A stretch of DNA of 50,819 nt from Candolleomyces eurysporus (Eukaryota > Basidiomycota > Agaricomycetes > Agaricales > Psathyrellaceae). A model generated the notes under the pieces. It made no database searches. It had not been told where the DNA came from and worked only from the letters and a program-made list of their open reading frames with translations. This document shows, piece after piece, positions 1-10,794 of this stretch (position 1 is its first letter; each line of letters begins with the position of its first letter). The position numbers were made by a program, and so were the translations under genes. Location: positions 1-50,819 of the forward strand of contig JANBPK010001091.1 of assembly GCA_027579435.1 (NCBI GenBank). Reading direction: 5' to 3'.

Positions 1-618
1 CCCTGCAGCGCCAGTCATGCAGAGCAAGCGTTGGGAACCCTTCCGTTCGCCGATCCAATCCATGATTTCGCTGAGCACCTCGACGCGAGTATCTTCGTCG
101 CACTTTGGAGGGTCATACCTCGCTGCCGAATTATAGAAAGCATTCGGGGCCATGTTGTCTAGCAGCATCATCCAACCTTTGGCGACATAGGGTCAGCGGA
201 TGAAATGGGTGAAAGAATGCTGGATGCACTTACCATCTATCGAGTGATTTCGGGTATTATGCACATGCTGGGACGAGTCGATCTGAACATTCCCGCCAAC
301 ATGGAAGTTGCGCGCCCTCGAGAACATCGACATGGATGCTGATGCCCCGGTGGATGAGGCCACATTCTCGGGAGCTGCTCCGGTGTATCGTCGTTTGGTA
401 CCCACGACGGGCACACCAGATCTCTCTACTGAAGATGGTGTGAGCCCTTTCAAGCTGTATGGCAAGAACGGGTCTGGGACAAGGGCCTGTAGAAATTGAT
501 CGATAGCGTCGTCGTCGTCGTCGTCTCGGCCATCTCGCGCGCTGGAAGCCGACGAGAGCAAGCGCTGACGCTTGAATCTGGGTTGTCCTGTTGTCCTGGG
601 TTTCGAACTCGAGGACAT
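1..618 (-). CDS. NACHT NLR-like protein, copy A (5' part only)
   Basis: This is the 5' part of an NLR-family gene whose 3' part lies outside the window. Exon 1 is 618..234 and exon 2 begins at 176 and runs off the edge. The start at 618 (MSSSSKPR) aligns with the MASNSKPK start of the other copies. Intron 1 (233..177, 57 nt) has GTAAGT, a GCTGAC branch site and an AAAG acceptor, and it must be spliced because it has an in-frame TGA. The exon 1 product has a basic stretch (RFKRQR), an Asp run from short GTC repeats near 505-525, and the NVGGNVQIDSSQHVHN segment. Exon 2 enters the NACHT domain and stops just at the Walker A motif (LLCMTGAAG). Its 57-nt intron places it in subfamily 1. See copy E for the family description. 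Confidence 0.85.
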
Positions 619-1440
619 GTTCGTGGAGCGGGGAAGAGCAAGGACTGGCTGAATGCCATCGAAGCAGACGTGAGGCCGCCATGTACCCACGCTCGGTCCC
701 AGAGCATCGCCTTTCCCTAGCGCTCATTAGACGCCCACTTTGACTATGCTATCCAGGGGCAAGATCAAGGCTAGCAGCGGGATAGGTCCTCATTGACATG
801 ATTGAGGACCTTAGAATGCAACCAGAATTGGCAGTCACAGTGTCTCTGAGGGGAGAAATCTGCTGAGAGCCTATGTCAGAGAGCGGAGGAGTTGGAACTG
901 CGACAGGTCGGAACAAACTCGGCGATTTTAGTGAAATGGAGAGCTATTTCATGGAAAGGGAAGGAATCAGCCGCAGTTTTAATTCAATTGCGATTCTAGG
1001 TGAATTCTGTGTCAATCTCAATATTACTGTTGATGTTAGATATCTCGCCCTTCGTACTCATTCTGATCCTGTGCGCCCTTTACCCAGTGGAATGATGAGA
1101 AGCGGCGGTTCGGCATTGACAAGATGATTGATTCTCTTCTTCTTCCCACCACCACACGTTGCTATCTCCATGATCTCAGAAATACATCCCATCTGGAGAC
1201 CTCTGTCCAGTAATTATGCTTTAGAATCTTTCAAAGCCCGCATAATCCCAGAGGGTCTCTTTGCGGACTCAGCCTGAAGGATGCGGAAAGGGGCCAATAC
1301 TTCAATGGAAATCCTAATATAAATGACGGGGAGGGGCCCGTGAAGCGCTTTTCCACCTTTCAGAGACAGTATTGGTCGAAATGACCTATTCTGAGTTCGA
1401 CCAGCCAACTTCCTCAACATCTATGAGTATTAAATTTAGT
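619..1440. other. Upstream region of copy A
   Basis: No intact gene is visible. Positions 670-725 carry the leader block found before every NLR copy. Positions 730-905 repeat, with small changes, the sequence upstream of copy B (5110-5310), so the promoter region was duplicated together with the gene. A further block at about 1120-1400 recurs upstream of copy B (5630-5900) and, more weakly, of copy H (32810-33070). Short open frames here do not agree between copies and look non-coding. Confidence 0.6.
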
Positions 1441-1790
1441 TAATTTCAAACCAGTTATTTATTTACAGGCTGATTTTCTTGAGGTCTACGTAACCCACGA
1501 TACTACTCGAATTTTTGTTTCCTTCTTCCAAACTCCAGGCTCTATGACTTGTAGTCGTAGACGAGTTGTACTCTGTGAGGCAATGATAGCGGCGACGAAG
1601 ATGATGACGGTCGTCGGAGCCCCAGGCACAGTCGCAATGGTTTACGCGACCTGGACAATATGGATGCACGATACCAATAATTACGGCTTGGCATCATTGT
1701 TCAGTATTGAGAGAATTTGTGGCAGACAATCTTCACTAGTCCTGGACGTAGCCGAACAGGACTCCGACTTGCTGGGGTCTGAGGTGCCTT
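1440..1790 (-). repeat. NLR 3'-flank module T (relic copy)
   Basis: This block recurs downstream of NLR copies C, D, E, F and J. Read on the minus strand its core (about 1680-1535) gives a short hydrophobic peptide, here APGAPTT in variant form followed by VIIFVAAIIAS, with similar peptides in the other copies. It is followed by TATGACTTGTAG / TATGGCTTACTTGTAG-like sequence. No intact gene can be built from it. It may be a 3'-UTR exon, a decayed small membrane-protein gene or a lost exon. Here it follows an exon 3 relic, so it marks the site of a vanished NLR copy between A and B. Confidence 0.5.
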
Positions 1791-1794
1791 AGCT

Positions 1795-2040
1795 TTCTGC
1801 TGTCAGAGCAATCGGAGGAGGGAGAACGGGAGCAAGGGGAAGGGCCCCAAGAGGAGTTATACTCCTCAGCTCGTTGAGTGTTACGCTTTTATCTTCATAA
1901 ATAAGCCCCCTCATTCGTAAATTCCTCCGCATTCTCTACGAGATGGGGCTCAACTAGCTGTGGTAGTAAGGTCCAAAGCATCTGCCAATCTGGACTCTTC
2001 GATTTAATTCTGCACAGGGACCCAAAGAATTCAGTCAGCG
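1795..2040. pseudogene. NLR exon 3 relic, internally inverted
   Basis: On the minus strand 2035..1920 matches the start of NLR exon 3: a CAG acceptor, then the counterpart of AATGAACTCGAAG now reading AATTAAATCGAAG (stop), then the LADAL..YY segment. The matching end of exon 3, the acidic tail with CCTCAGCTCGTTGAG and TTACGC, is found at about 1800..1910 on the opposite, plus, strand. So a decayed exon 3 has been broken and one half inverted. Nothing here can be translated as an NLR tail. It is a remnant of an extra copy between A and B. Confidence 0.6.
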
Positions 2041-2054
2041 AGCTTATCATTTGT

Positions 2055-2545
2055 TCACCATGGGCGACAACAGGACGAGGCGATGAGAGTGGAGAGGAAA
2101 GCTAACAGAACGTGGAAAAATAAGATTCCCAAGGCCTCGGTCAGCCGGTGAAATACTCGTTCACACCCTTTCACATCTTCCAATTGCATTAACAGCGCAC
2201 AGCAAACGCTCGTCGTTTCATTGAGCGCTATTAACAGCTCAAGGGATTGTACTCGTGGTCTTCGGAAGAATTTTAGATGAGGGAGTTCTCGGGTTTGGGT
2301 ACCGCAGCCCACTGACCTCCCCAACTGGCCAGGCACTGGCTTCCCGGTGGGGTGCTGTCAAGTCGCAGCTTTCGGACGACCATGCAAAGAATCGGCCATA
2401 GGTGTTGCCACAAAAAAGCTTGTCAGGTACGCCTATCAGATAGACTGCATGGCTCTTCTCAGTGAAATCACAAGGAGCTCGACGTCGTCGACGCTCCGTC
2501 ACCAAATACCAATGATTGCAGCTTACCGTCATCGTTCAAGGCTAC
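2055..2545 (-). repeat. NLR 3'-flank module Y (after copy B)
   Basis: This block follows the stop of copy B and recurs after copies C and G, and in part after H. On the minus strand it starts with a conserved GACG|GTAAGC donor-like site near 2530. It contains a coding-like stretch (CGNTYGRFFAWSSES, near 2400) and ends in a second one (LLIALNETTSV..LLMQLEDVKG, 2250-2170). Frames agree partly between copies, so this may be a decayed gene or a spliced 3' extension of the NLR transcript. I do not recognise a domain. Confidence 0.5.
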
Positions 2546-2651
2546 CTCGACTCGGTTCCGAATGGACCCAGATAGCACTCCAAATCGCTCGAGAGACTCG
2601 GAACCCGCAGATGAAATGCACGAATTGAAGGGTTCGAATATAAAGATAAAT

Positions 2652-5013
2652 TTAGCGTAACACTTCGTGAGCCGAGGAATTTGACCATTGGTGGGGCTTT
2701 TCCCCTTCCTCCGTTACCCCTTCCTCCGTTACCCCTTCTTCCGGTTCCTCTGGCGGCAGACGGTTGAGAAGGACCTCACTGCTCGCAACATAGGTCTTAA
2801 CGAGGTTCCTCCAGTTGTTGTAGTAAGGTCTCAAAGCATCTGCTAATCCGGGTTCTTCGAGTTCATTCTGCACAGACAGCGAAGGAAAACAGTCAGCGAA
2901 CGACCTCGCGTATCGATACATACGCAAGGAGACGGGCGTACTTTCAATCGTTGCATAATGAAAAATAGCATCGCCGGCAACTCGGTGTAGCTGCGAACAA
3001 AATGCCATGTCTTTGATAACATTTGATCCATCTTTCTCCATCCATCGTTGTGGGCTAAAGCAAGAATTCGTTGATCGCTGAGTGCTTCGCCTGAGTTGGA
3101 ATACAACGCGAGGGCGACCACCGGATTCTCCCCCGAAAAAGTGCCGAAAGCTGCACGAGTGCTGCCTGAAGAATAAGTGGACACAGACCTCGCAGACGTT
3201 TGTATTGACTCACTCGGCTCCAAGGAAACCTGGTTGATTACTTGCACAAGGCCCTCCAAAACGTATGCTTTAGCCTGCGTTTCTGTGATGAACAAATTCT
3301 TGGAACGAGTTTCGCTGTCCAAGAATTCAGAGAACGACCGGTGATAGAAATGCATTTTTATGATGGTTGAGTAGTCGGGGTCCTGATGAAATACGACGAG
3401 AGAGTGTAAGTCGGAAACAAGGACTTCATGGCCATTTCTTTCCAGGTTGAGGATCTCGTCGAAGTCGTGGGCGTCCCACCTCCTGCTACCGACACGACCG
3501 TCAGAGTTGATGTGATGAGCCCTGAGAAGAAGTAAAAAAATTGCGCCCTTGGTTCGTGTCGACGGCCTCATATGACTCTTTCGCGGCAGACAGGATCCTC
3601 GCGTAAAGCACATCGAGAGCTTCGAATGGCCTCGCTAGCTGTCCCTTTTCCGGGGTCCAGTCAACCACCGTCTGCAGCCTGTCGACCGGAGAACTTCGGC
3701 GCTCCGAGACATATTTTACAACCGTCGCCGCATACACGAACTGCCCAGACGCAGCTATAACCAGCTTCTCGATGACATCGACACTGGGCCATAACCGGGA
3801 TTGTGCTCGAGTGTCGTGGCTTCGACTCCCGATGTCTTGAAGCCGCCTCCACAAGTAGCGACGTATATCATCCGTCGCATCATACTTGTCGCTGAGCTGA
3901 ATGTGATACGCCAATGGGTGAAGGTAGCCCCGGGTCTTCGAGTTCAGCGCACTGCGAATGGCCCATTCCGGCCGACTGGCGATAAAAATCCGAAAAGGGA
4001 CGTCGTTATCGAGGAGACAATGCTTGATGGTGGAGAGCAGTTCTGCTTGTCTTTCTTCACCGGCACATTCGTCGATGCCGTCGATAAGCACGGCGTGGGG
4101 GAAACTGCTGGTCTTGAAACCGACATTCGCCTGAAGCTGTTTAAATGGGCGAACGACGAGGGTATCCATTTGAGTTCGGATGGTTCTGGTGAAGATGAGA
4201 GGGTCTTCTTCGACGGCCTCCTTGATACAGTCCCGGAGCCTAGGGTCGTGCTTTCCTAACTGAAATCCGATAGTTGGTACGATGCGGGAAAGGTTGTTTC
4301 GAGTGGGGTCTTGGGAAGAGAAGAAGATTGCGCAGCCTAGGATTCCCGAGTCGGCACAACGTTCAGCAATCGTCTGCTGCAAAGCTGACTTGCCTGCTCC
4401 TGCAGCACCGGTCATGCAGAGCAAGCGTTTAGGACTATCCCGATCGCCGATCCAATCCATGATTTCGCTGATCACCTCGACACGAGTATCTTCGTCACAC
4501 TTCGGAGGGTCGAACCTTGCTCCCGAATCGTAGAAAGCATTTGAGGCTATATTCTTTAGCAGCATCTTCCAACCTTTAGCAACAAATGGCACAGGGTCAG
4601 CAGATGAAACGGGTCGAAGAACATCAGATGCCCATACCATCTATCGATTTTTCCTGAGCATGATGCACATGCTGGGACGAGTCTATCTGAATGTTCCCGC
4701 CAACGTTGACATGGTGTGCCTTGGAGAGCACCGACATGGATGCTGATGGTCCCGTGGATGAGGCTTCTTTCTTGGAGGTTGCTCCGGTGTATCCTCGTTG
4801 AGAACCCACAACGGGCACATGGAATTCCTCTCCCGAAGGTAGTTGGAGCCCTTGCAGGCTGTTAGGCAAGGACGGGTGTGGGTCAAGGGTCTGTAGATCT
4901 TGAGCGATAGGCTCGCCGTCTCGACCATCTCGTGCGCCGGACGACGAGAACAAGCGTCGACTCAACCAGGATCTGAATCGTCCTTTTCTCTTGGGTTCCG
5001 AATTCGAGGCCAT
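2652..5013 (-). pseudogene. NACHT NLR-like protein, copy B (frameshifted)
   Basis: Exons are 5013..4638, 4573..2942 and 2867..2652. Introns are 64 nt (GTATGG..AAAG) and 74 nt (GTACGC..TGTGCAG), so it belongs to subfamily 2. Walker A GAAGAGKS, Walker B HAVLIDGIDECAG and IFIASRPEW are all present. One extra T in a T7 run (minus strand, about 3530-3540) shifts the frame in the NFLLLLRAHH segment. The exon 2 length is exactly one base over what the frame needs. Downstream of the slip the frame is open to the end. The C-terminal tail holds a small duplication (GVTEEGVTEEG). Because the lesion is in a homopolymer, a sequencing error is a real alternative and the gene may be intact. Confidence 0.85.
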
Positions 5014-6020
5014 CTTCGTGGTGTAAGAGCAAGAGCTGGCTGACAGTCGCAATGCCACATCAGGCATGAGGCCACCGTGTACCCACGCTCGGTCCCTGAG
5101 CACCGCCTTTCCCTAGCGCTCATCAGACGCCCACCTTGACTATGATATCCAGGGCCAAGATCAAAGCTAGCAGCGGGATCGGTCCTCATTGGCATTGTTG
5201 AGGACACTAGGATGCAACCAGAATTGGCAGTCATAGTGTCTCTAAGGAGAGAAATCTGCTGAGAACCCATGCCAGAGAGCAGAGGAGTTGAAACTGCGGC
5301 AGGTTGAAACAAACTCGAAATGATTATCCATTTTATGGAGAGTGGAAGGAATCGGCCGCAGTGAAGCCTCAATCGCTATTCTGGGGGAATTCTGGGTCAA
5401 TCTCAACATTAACTACTGTTGATGTTGGATATCCCGCCCGTGTCGGCCAACTGTGAAGTTCGCAAAGGACACGAAACAGCTAGGCGCGAAGTCGTCGCCA
5501 TAACCCGTGTCGGAGGTCCCGACATTGGAACCCTCGTAGCGGACAGCCCTTTCGTCCTCTTAGGTTCGGATTCTGATCCTGTGCACTCTGGAACCTTGAA
5601 CGCAGTGGAATGTAAGCGGCGATCCGGCATCGACACGATCATTGACTCTCTTCTTCTTACAACCACCACACGTCGCTATCACCATGATCTCAGGACTCCA
5701 TATCATTGATAGACTCTTGTCGAGTAAGTGGTGCGCTTTAGAATCTTTCAAAGCTGACATAATTCGAGAAGTCGATCAGTTGAAGAGGCATATATACCCT
5801 TTGCAGACTCAGCATGAAGGGTGCAGAAAGGGGTCCTATACTTCAATGCGAATCCTTTAAATGACGGAGAGAATCCTCCGGTGCCTTTGAAGCGCTTTCC
5901 TACCTTGGCTGCGCCAGAACATGTTGATCAAGAGCTCCCCTCAGCACTTTCACCGAGGAACTTTCCTGGTTACAAGACGCCCTGCATATCTTTCTTCGGG
6001 TGCAGGAAGCCACGCAGGAT
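5014..6020. other. Upstream region of copy B
   Basis: The NLR leader block lies at 5080-5125. The rest (5110-5310 and 5630-5900) parallels the upstream region of copy A. No gene is supported; short frames differ between the two copies. Confidence 0.55.
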
Positions 6021-6024
6021 ATAG

Positions 6025-6300
6025 GGCCTCTCACATACTGCGAATGTAACTCGTCTCATACTCAATCACGGCGTTACCGACAGCGATGGCGAGGATGATC
6101 TATTCGAGACCCTCCCCCTGACGCATTAGCTCACCTTCATGTTCTTGAACCGTCAGCCTCTCAGCCAATTTTGCTCTCCACGGCATGAAACCGTACATAC
6201 CGTTCGCGACGAAGAGAACACGCAGACAATTTCCTCAAAGGTTTGATAGTCAACTACGGTCTGGCGTTGCTCGGCCAAAACGGTTCAGATTGTTGAGGAG
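6025..6300 (+). pseudogene. Degraded fragment, possibly F-box/LRR-like (1)
   Basis: On the plus strand a broken frame reads TANVTRLILNHGVTDSDG, then a short stop-interrupted segment with LTFMFLNRQPLS. The pattern (strand-turn 'VTRLIL..HG', then 'LTFL.L..QPLS') recalls the leucine-rich part of basidiomycete F-box proteins. A related decayed fragment lies at 10270-10520. Both contain stops and no start. The family call is weak and rests on a short pattern only. Confidence 0.3.
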
Positions 6301-6329
6301 GTAAACAAGGACGGAGTACCGGTCGATAC

Positions 6330-6925
6330 TACCTACGTATCCAGAGCTTGACTGCATGCATCTTCTTGACATCTATAAGTATTATATATAGTTTATTTCG
6401 AGCCAGTCATTTATTTACAGGTTGATCTCGAGGTCTATGTAGCCCACAATGTTGCTCGGCTTTTGTATGCTCCTTCCAAATTCCAAACCTGTGGTAAATG
6501 GGCCGGTGCTTTCCACGGCAGTTCTCCGAGGCATTTTGACTTGTGGGGAGGCGGGCAGAGAAAGCTGATGCACATGAGAACGACATACCGAATTGGGCGG
6601 CGGAGCTTAAAGCTCACCATCACTGCAAAAGCTTGGCGGCAAAGGCTCGAGGGTAACAATGTACCCGAGTCAAAATGCCTCGGAACTCCATGGCTTACTT
6701 GTAGTCGTAGGCGAGTTGTACTCTGTGAATGTACTGACCTGTGCGTCCTTGCGTCTGGTGGCAGATGTCAAAGCCGGAAACGGACTCGACGAGCGAGGAG
6801 ACGATGAAGGGGGTGACAAAGCTGATGAATATACTAGTCGGAGCACCAGCGGCCAGGTGCAGTTGTGATGGTTAAGCTGATCTGGACAGCAATGGATGCA
6901 GGATACCAGTAATTAGCTGCTGGTA
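6330..6925 (-). repeat. NLR 3'-flank module T (between B and C)
   Basis: Matches the module-T blocks after copies D, E, F and J, including the TCCAGAGCTTGACTGCA segment, the TATGGCTTACTTGTAG segment (about 6690) and the GCAGATGTCAAAG segment (about 6765). It is not immediately behind an NLR stop here; module Y of copy C lies between. No intact gene. Confidence 0.5.
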
Positions 6926-7020
6926 TCTGCAGTCTGGTAGTGGCTTGCGTGGTTTTCTAGTCTCTCTTGTTCAGCCCGATATCTTCAACAGAAACGAGGG
7001 GATGAGAGTGGGGAGGAAAG

Positions 7021-7490
7021 CTAACGGAACGTGGAAAAATTATATTCCCAAGGCCTTGTCGGCCGGTGAAATACTCGTTCACACCCTTTCACATCTTCCA
7101 ATTGCATTAACAGCTCACAGGAAACGCTCGTCGTTTCATTGAGCGCTATTAACAGCTCGAGAGATTGTAGTCGTGGTCGTCGGAAGAATTTTAGACGAGG
7201 GAGATCTCGTGTTTGGGTACCCCAGCCCACTGACCTCCCCAAAAGCACAGCTTCTCGACGCTGGCCAGTGGCTTGCCGGTGGGGTGCTGTCACCTCGCTT
7301 GGCGCTTTCGGACGACCATGCAGAGAATCGGCCGTAGGTGTTGCCACATGAAATCTTATCAGATACGATTACCGTGGGGGACATTGCGCCTGTCAGATAG
7401 GCTGCGTGGCTCTTCAAGTGAAATCACAAGGAACTCGACGTCGTCGACGCTCCGTCACAATGATTGCAGCTTACCGTCGTCGTTCAAGGT
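7021..7490 (-). repeat. NLR 3'-flank module Y (after copy C)
   Basis: Close relative of 2055-2545. On the minus strand it has the GACG|GTAAGC donor-like site (near 7473), the CGNTYGRFSAWSSES coding-like stretch, VSGLGYPNTRSPSSK, and LLIALNETTSV..LLMQLEDVKG. The peptide-level agreement with copy B over several segments, despite indels between them, is why the module is worth noting. Function unknown. Confidence 0.5.
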
Positions 7491-7603
7491 AGCCTCAACT
7501 CAGTTCCGAATGTACCCGGATAGCACTCCAAATCGCCCGAGGAACTCTTAACCCGCAGATAGAATGCATGAATTCAAGGGCTCAATTATGAAGATAGATA
7601 AAT

Positions 7604-9950
7604 TTAGCCTAACACTTCGTGAGCCGAGGAATCCTGGGGCTCTTCCCCTTTCTCTGTTTCTCCTTCTTCCGTTTCCTCCGGCGGCAGACGGCTGAGGAGC
7701 TCGAGCCCCTCCTCGTACTCCTCCCCGTACCTCTCCACGATATAGCTCTGAACGAGCTTCCTCCATTTGTTGTAGTAAGGTCTCAAAGCATCTGCCAATC
7801 CCGGTTCTTCGAGCTCATTCTGCACAGGCGGCGAAGGAAAACAGTCAGCGAACGACCTCGCGTATTGATATATGCTCAAGGAGACGGGCATACTTTCAAT
7901 CGCTGCATCATGAAAAATAGCATCGCCGGCAACTCGATTTCGTCAAGAGCAAAATGACCTGTCTTTGATAACATTTGATCCATCTTTCTCCATCCATCGT
8001 TGTGGGCTATAGCAAGAATTTGTTGATCGCCGAGTGTTTCGCCTTCGTCGGAATACAACGCGAGGGTGACCACCGGATTCTCCCTCGACAAAGTGCCGAA
8101 AGCTGCATGAGTGCTGCCTGAAGAATAAGTGGTCAGACATCGCAGACGTTTGTATTGACTCACTCGGTTCTAGGGAGACCTGATTGATTACTTGCACAAG
8201 GCCCTCCGAAACGTATGCTTTGACTTGGGTTTCTGTTATGAACAAGTTCTTGGAACGAGTTTCGCTATCCAAGAATTCAGAGAACGACCGGTGATAGNAA
8301 TGCATTNCTATGAAGGTTTCTGGGTCGCTAGGGTCCTGATGAAATANGACCAGAGAGTGNAAGTCGGAANCAAGGACTTCATGGNCATTTCTTTCTAGGT
8401 TNAGGATCTCNTCGANCTNNTGNGCNNCCCACNTCCNGNCNCCGACACGANNGTCAGANTTGATGTGATGAGCCCTGANGAGNAGCGAAAAGTNGCGTCC
8501 TNGATNCGTGTCGACGGCTTCATACGACTCTTTCGCGGCNGACAGGATGCTCGCGTAAAGCACATCGAGAGCTTCGAATGGCCTCGCTAGCTGTCCTTCT
8601 TCCGGGGTCCAATCAACCACCGTTTGGAGCCTATCGACAGGAGAACTTCGGCGCTCCGAGACATATTTGACAACCGTCGCCGCGTACACGAACTGCCCGG
8701 ACGCAGCTATAACCAGCTTCTCGATGTCTTCCACGCTGGGCCATGACTTGGATCGTGCTTGAGGGTCGTAGCTTCGACTCCCGATGTCTTGAAGCCGCCT
8801 CCAAAGGTAGCGACGAATATCGTCCGTTGCATCATAATTGTCGCTGAGTTGGATATGATAGGCTAATGGGTGGAGGTAACCCCGGGTCTCCGAGTTGAGC
8901 GCGCTGCGAATGGCCCATTCTGGTCGACTAGCGATGAAAATGCGAAAGGGGAGATCGTTATCGAGAAGACAATGTTTGATGGTGGATAGCAGTTCTGCTT
9001 GTCTTTCTTCACCGGCACATTCGTCGAGGCCGTCGATAAGCATGGCGTGCGGGAAATTGCCAGGATCGAAGCCGGCATTTGCCCGAAGCTGTTTGAATGG
9101 GCGGACGACAAGGGTATCCATTTGAGTTTGGATGGTTCTGGTGAAGATAGGAGGGTCTTCTTGGACGGCTTCGCTGATATAATCCCGGAGCCTACGATCG
9201 TGCTTTCCTAATTGAAATGCAATGGTGGGTATGATGCGGGAAAGATTGTTTCGAGTGGGGTCTTGGGAATTAAAGAAGATTGCGCAGCCTAGGATCCCCG
9301 AGCAGGCGCAGCGTTCGGCGATGGTCTGTTGCAAGGCTGACTTGCCTGCTCCTGCGGCACCAGTCATGCAGAGCAAGCGTTTAGGACCCTCCCGATCACC
9401 GATCCAATCCATGATTTCGCTGATCACCTCGACCCGAGTATCTTCGTCGCATTTCGGAGGGTCGAACCTCGCTCCCGAATCGTAGAAAGCATTTGAGGTT
9501 ATGTTCTCTAGCAACATCTTCCAACCTGTAGCAACACATTGCACAAATTTAGCTGATGAAATGGGTATAATAACATTGGATTATTGTACCATCTATCGAT
9601 TTATCTTGAATAGTCACGTTATGGACATGGGACGAGCCAACATTGAAGTGGTGCGCCCCGGAGAACATTGTCGTGGATGCTGATGGGGGCGTGAGTGGCG
9701 CCACATTCTCGCCGGTTGCTCCGGTGTATCCTCGCTGAGGACCCACAACAGGCACACGAGCTTGCTCTGCTGAAGATGGTGTGAGCGCTTTCAAGTTGTC
9801 TGGCAAGGACGGGTCTGGGGCAAGCGCCTGTAGATCTTGAGAGATAGGCTCGCCGTCTCGACCACCTCGTGAAGCAGATGACGCGGAAAACAAGCGTTGG
9901 AGCCCAGATATAAGGCGCCCTTTCTTCTTGGGTTTTGAATTCGAGGCCAT
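7604..9950 (-). pseudogene. NACHT NLR-like protein, copy C (2-base deletion)
   Basis: Exons are 9950..9590, 9525..7894 and 7819..7604, with introns of 64 and 74 nt (subfamily 2). Walker A GAAGAGKS, Walker B HAMLIDGLDE and IFIASRPEW are intact. Relative to copy B, two bases are missing near 8131-8136 (TCTGTGTCCACT versus TCTGACCACT on the minus strand), which shifts the frame in the SGST segment; exon 2 length is two short of the in-frame size. This lesion is not in a homopolymer, so a real mutation is likely. Bases 8298-8540 contain many Ns over the most variable part of the family, as expected if reads of paralogs or alleles were merged. The exon 1 motif region is shortened (FNVGSSHVHN). Confidence 0.85.
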
Positions 9951-10260
9951 CTTCATGACGCAGAAACAAGAGCTAGCTGAGGGTCGCGACGCCACATGAG
10001 CATGAGGCCACTATGAACTACCCACGGTCGGTCCCTGAACAGCATGATTGCTATCACTGAGGCACCCATGTCAGATAGCGGAGGAATTGGAACTGCGGGA
10101 GGTCGAAATAAACTCGGACGCAAATTCTAGCGAAATGCAACTCCATGGAAAGTGAAAGGAGTTAGCCGCAGTATCAATTCATTCGCGATTCTGGTTAAAT
10201 TCTGGGTTACGGCTGTAGGAGCGGAATAAACATTAGGTACACCTGTTCCTTCCACCTCCG
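9951..10260. other. Upstream region of copy C
   Basis: A divergent form of the NLR leader block lies at 10005-10050. Positions 10060-10200 resemble the upstream regions of copies D and E (GGAGGTCGAAATAAACTCGGACGCAAATTCTAG). No gene seen. Confidence 0.5.
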
Positions 10261-10264
10261 CTTT

Positions 10265-10525
10265 CGTTGAGCAAGCTACCAAATCGCAAGATGTCCTCTG
10301 TTCCCCTCTTCGCATGCGGGAGGCTATGCAGCATTTATCGCCGAACTCCCTACACATATTCCGAACGTAGCCCATCTCATACTCGATGACGGCGTCATCG
10401 ACCCAGAAGTCCCCCCCCTGATGCATGAGCCCACCTGCAGGTTCTCAAAATCACCAGTCTCTTAGCTGGCTCCGCTCTCCACGGCATAGAATGGTACATC
10501 CGACGCACTAGCTTGAGAGTTGCTC
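10265..10525 (+). pseudogene. Degraded fragment, possibly F-box/LRR-like (2)
   Basis: Plus-strand sequence reads PNVAHLILDDGVIDPEVPPL, then TCRFSKSPVS and a stop. It parallels the fragment at 6025-6300 (VTRLILNHGVTDSDG..LTF). Upstream AMQHLSPNSLHIF may be part of the same gene. There is no start, no complete domain and several stops. An F-box/LRR origin is a guess from the pattern. The antisense open frame over it is not supported by the second copy. Confidence 0.3.
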
Positions 10526-10794
10526 CGTCAAAACGTTCCAGGTTACTGATGATGAGGAGCTGAAAAAGAACGAGGTCTCAGGTATCTGTAGCCCATTTAG
10601 AGTTTGACCGCACGGATCTCCTGGTCATTTTATCTAGCGATTTCCTTCAAATCAGCTTCAACAGCTCCCCAAAGCTCGATCTTGGGAAGGGTACCACAAA
10701 TTTTGCAAGGAGTATAGTGAGTCTCCAATTTTTGTAGATGATATCGATTGCTCATGACCAGGCTCATGCGAGACCCTCTATCTGGAAGTGATGG

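Noticed and set aside
3801..4259. Plus-strand open frame of 152 codons opposite NLR copy B (and similar ones opposite copies C, F and H)
   Set aside because: It is the antisense frame of the conserved NACHT coding sequence and recurs only because the sense strand is conserved.
5014..5103. N-terminal extension of NLR copies to upstream in-frame Met residues
   Set aside because: The extension is in a different frame or broken in other copies, while the MASNSKPK start is shared by all.
9490..9600. Intron 1 of copy C as coding sequence
   Set aside because: It has proper donor and acceptor sites and reading through it shifts the frame (64 nt).
10127..10426. Minus-strand open frame of 99 codons over the F-box-like fragment
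   Set aside because: The parallel fragment at 6025-6300 does not preserve it, whereas the plus-strand peptide pattern is shared.
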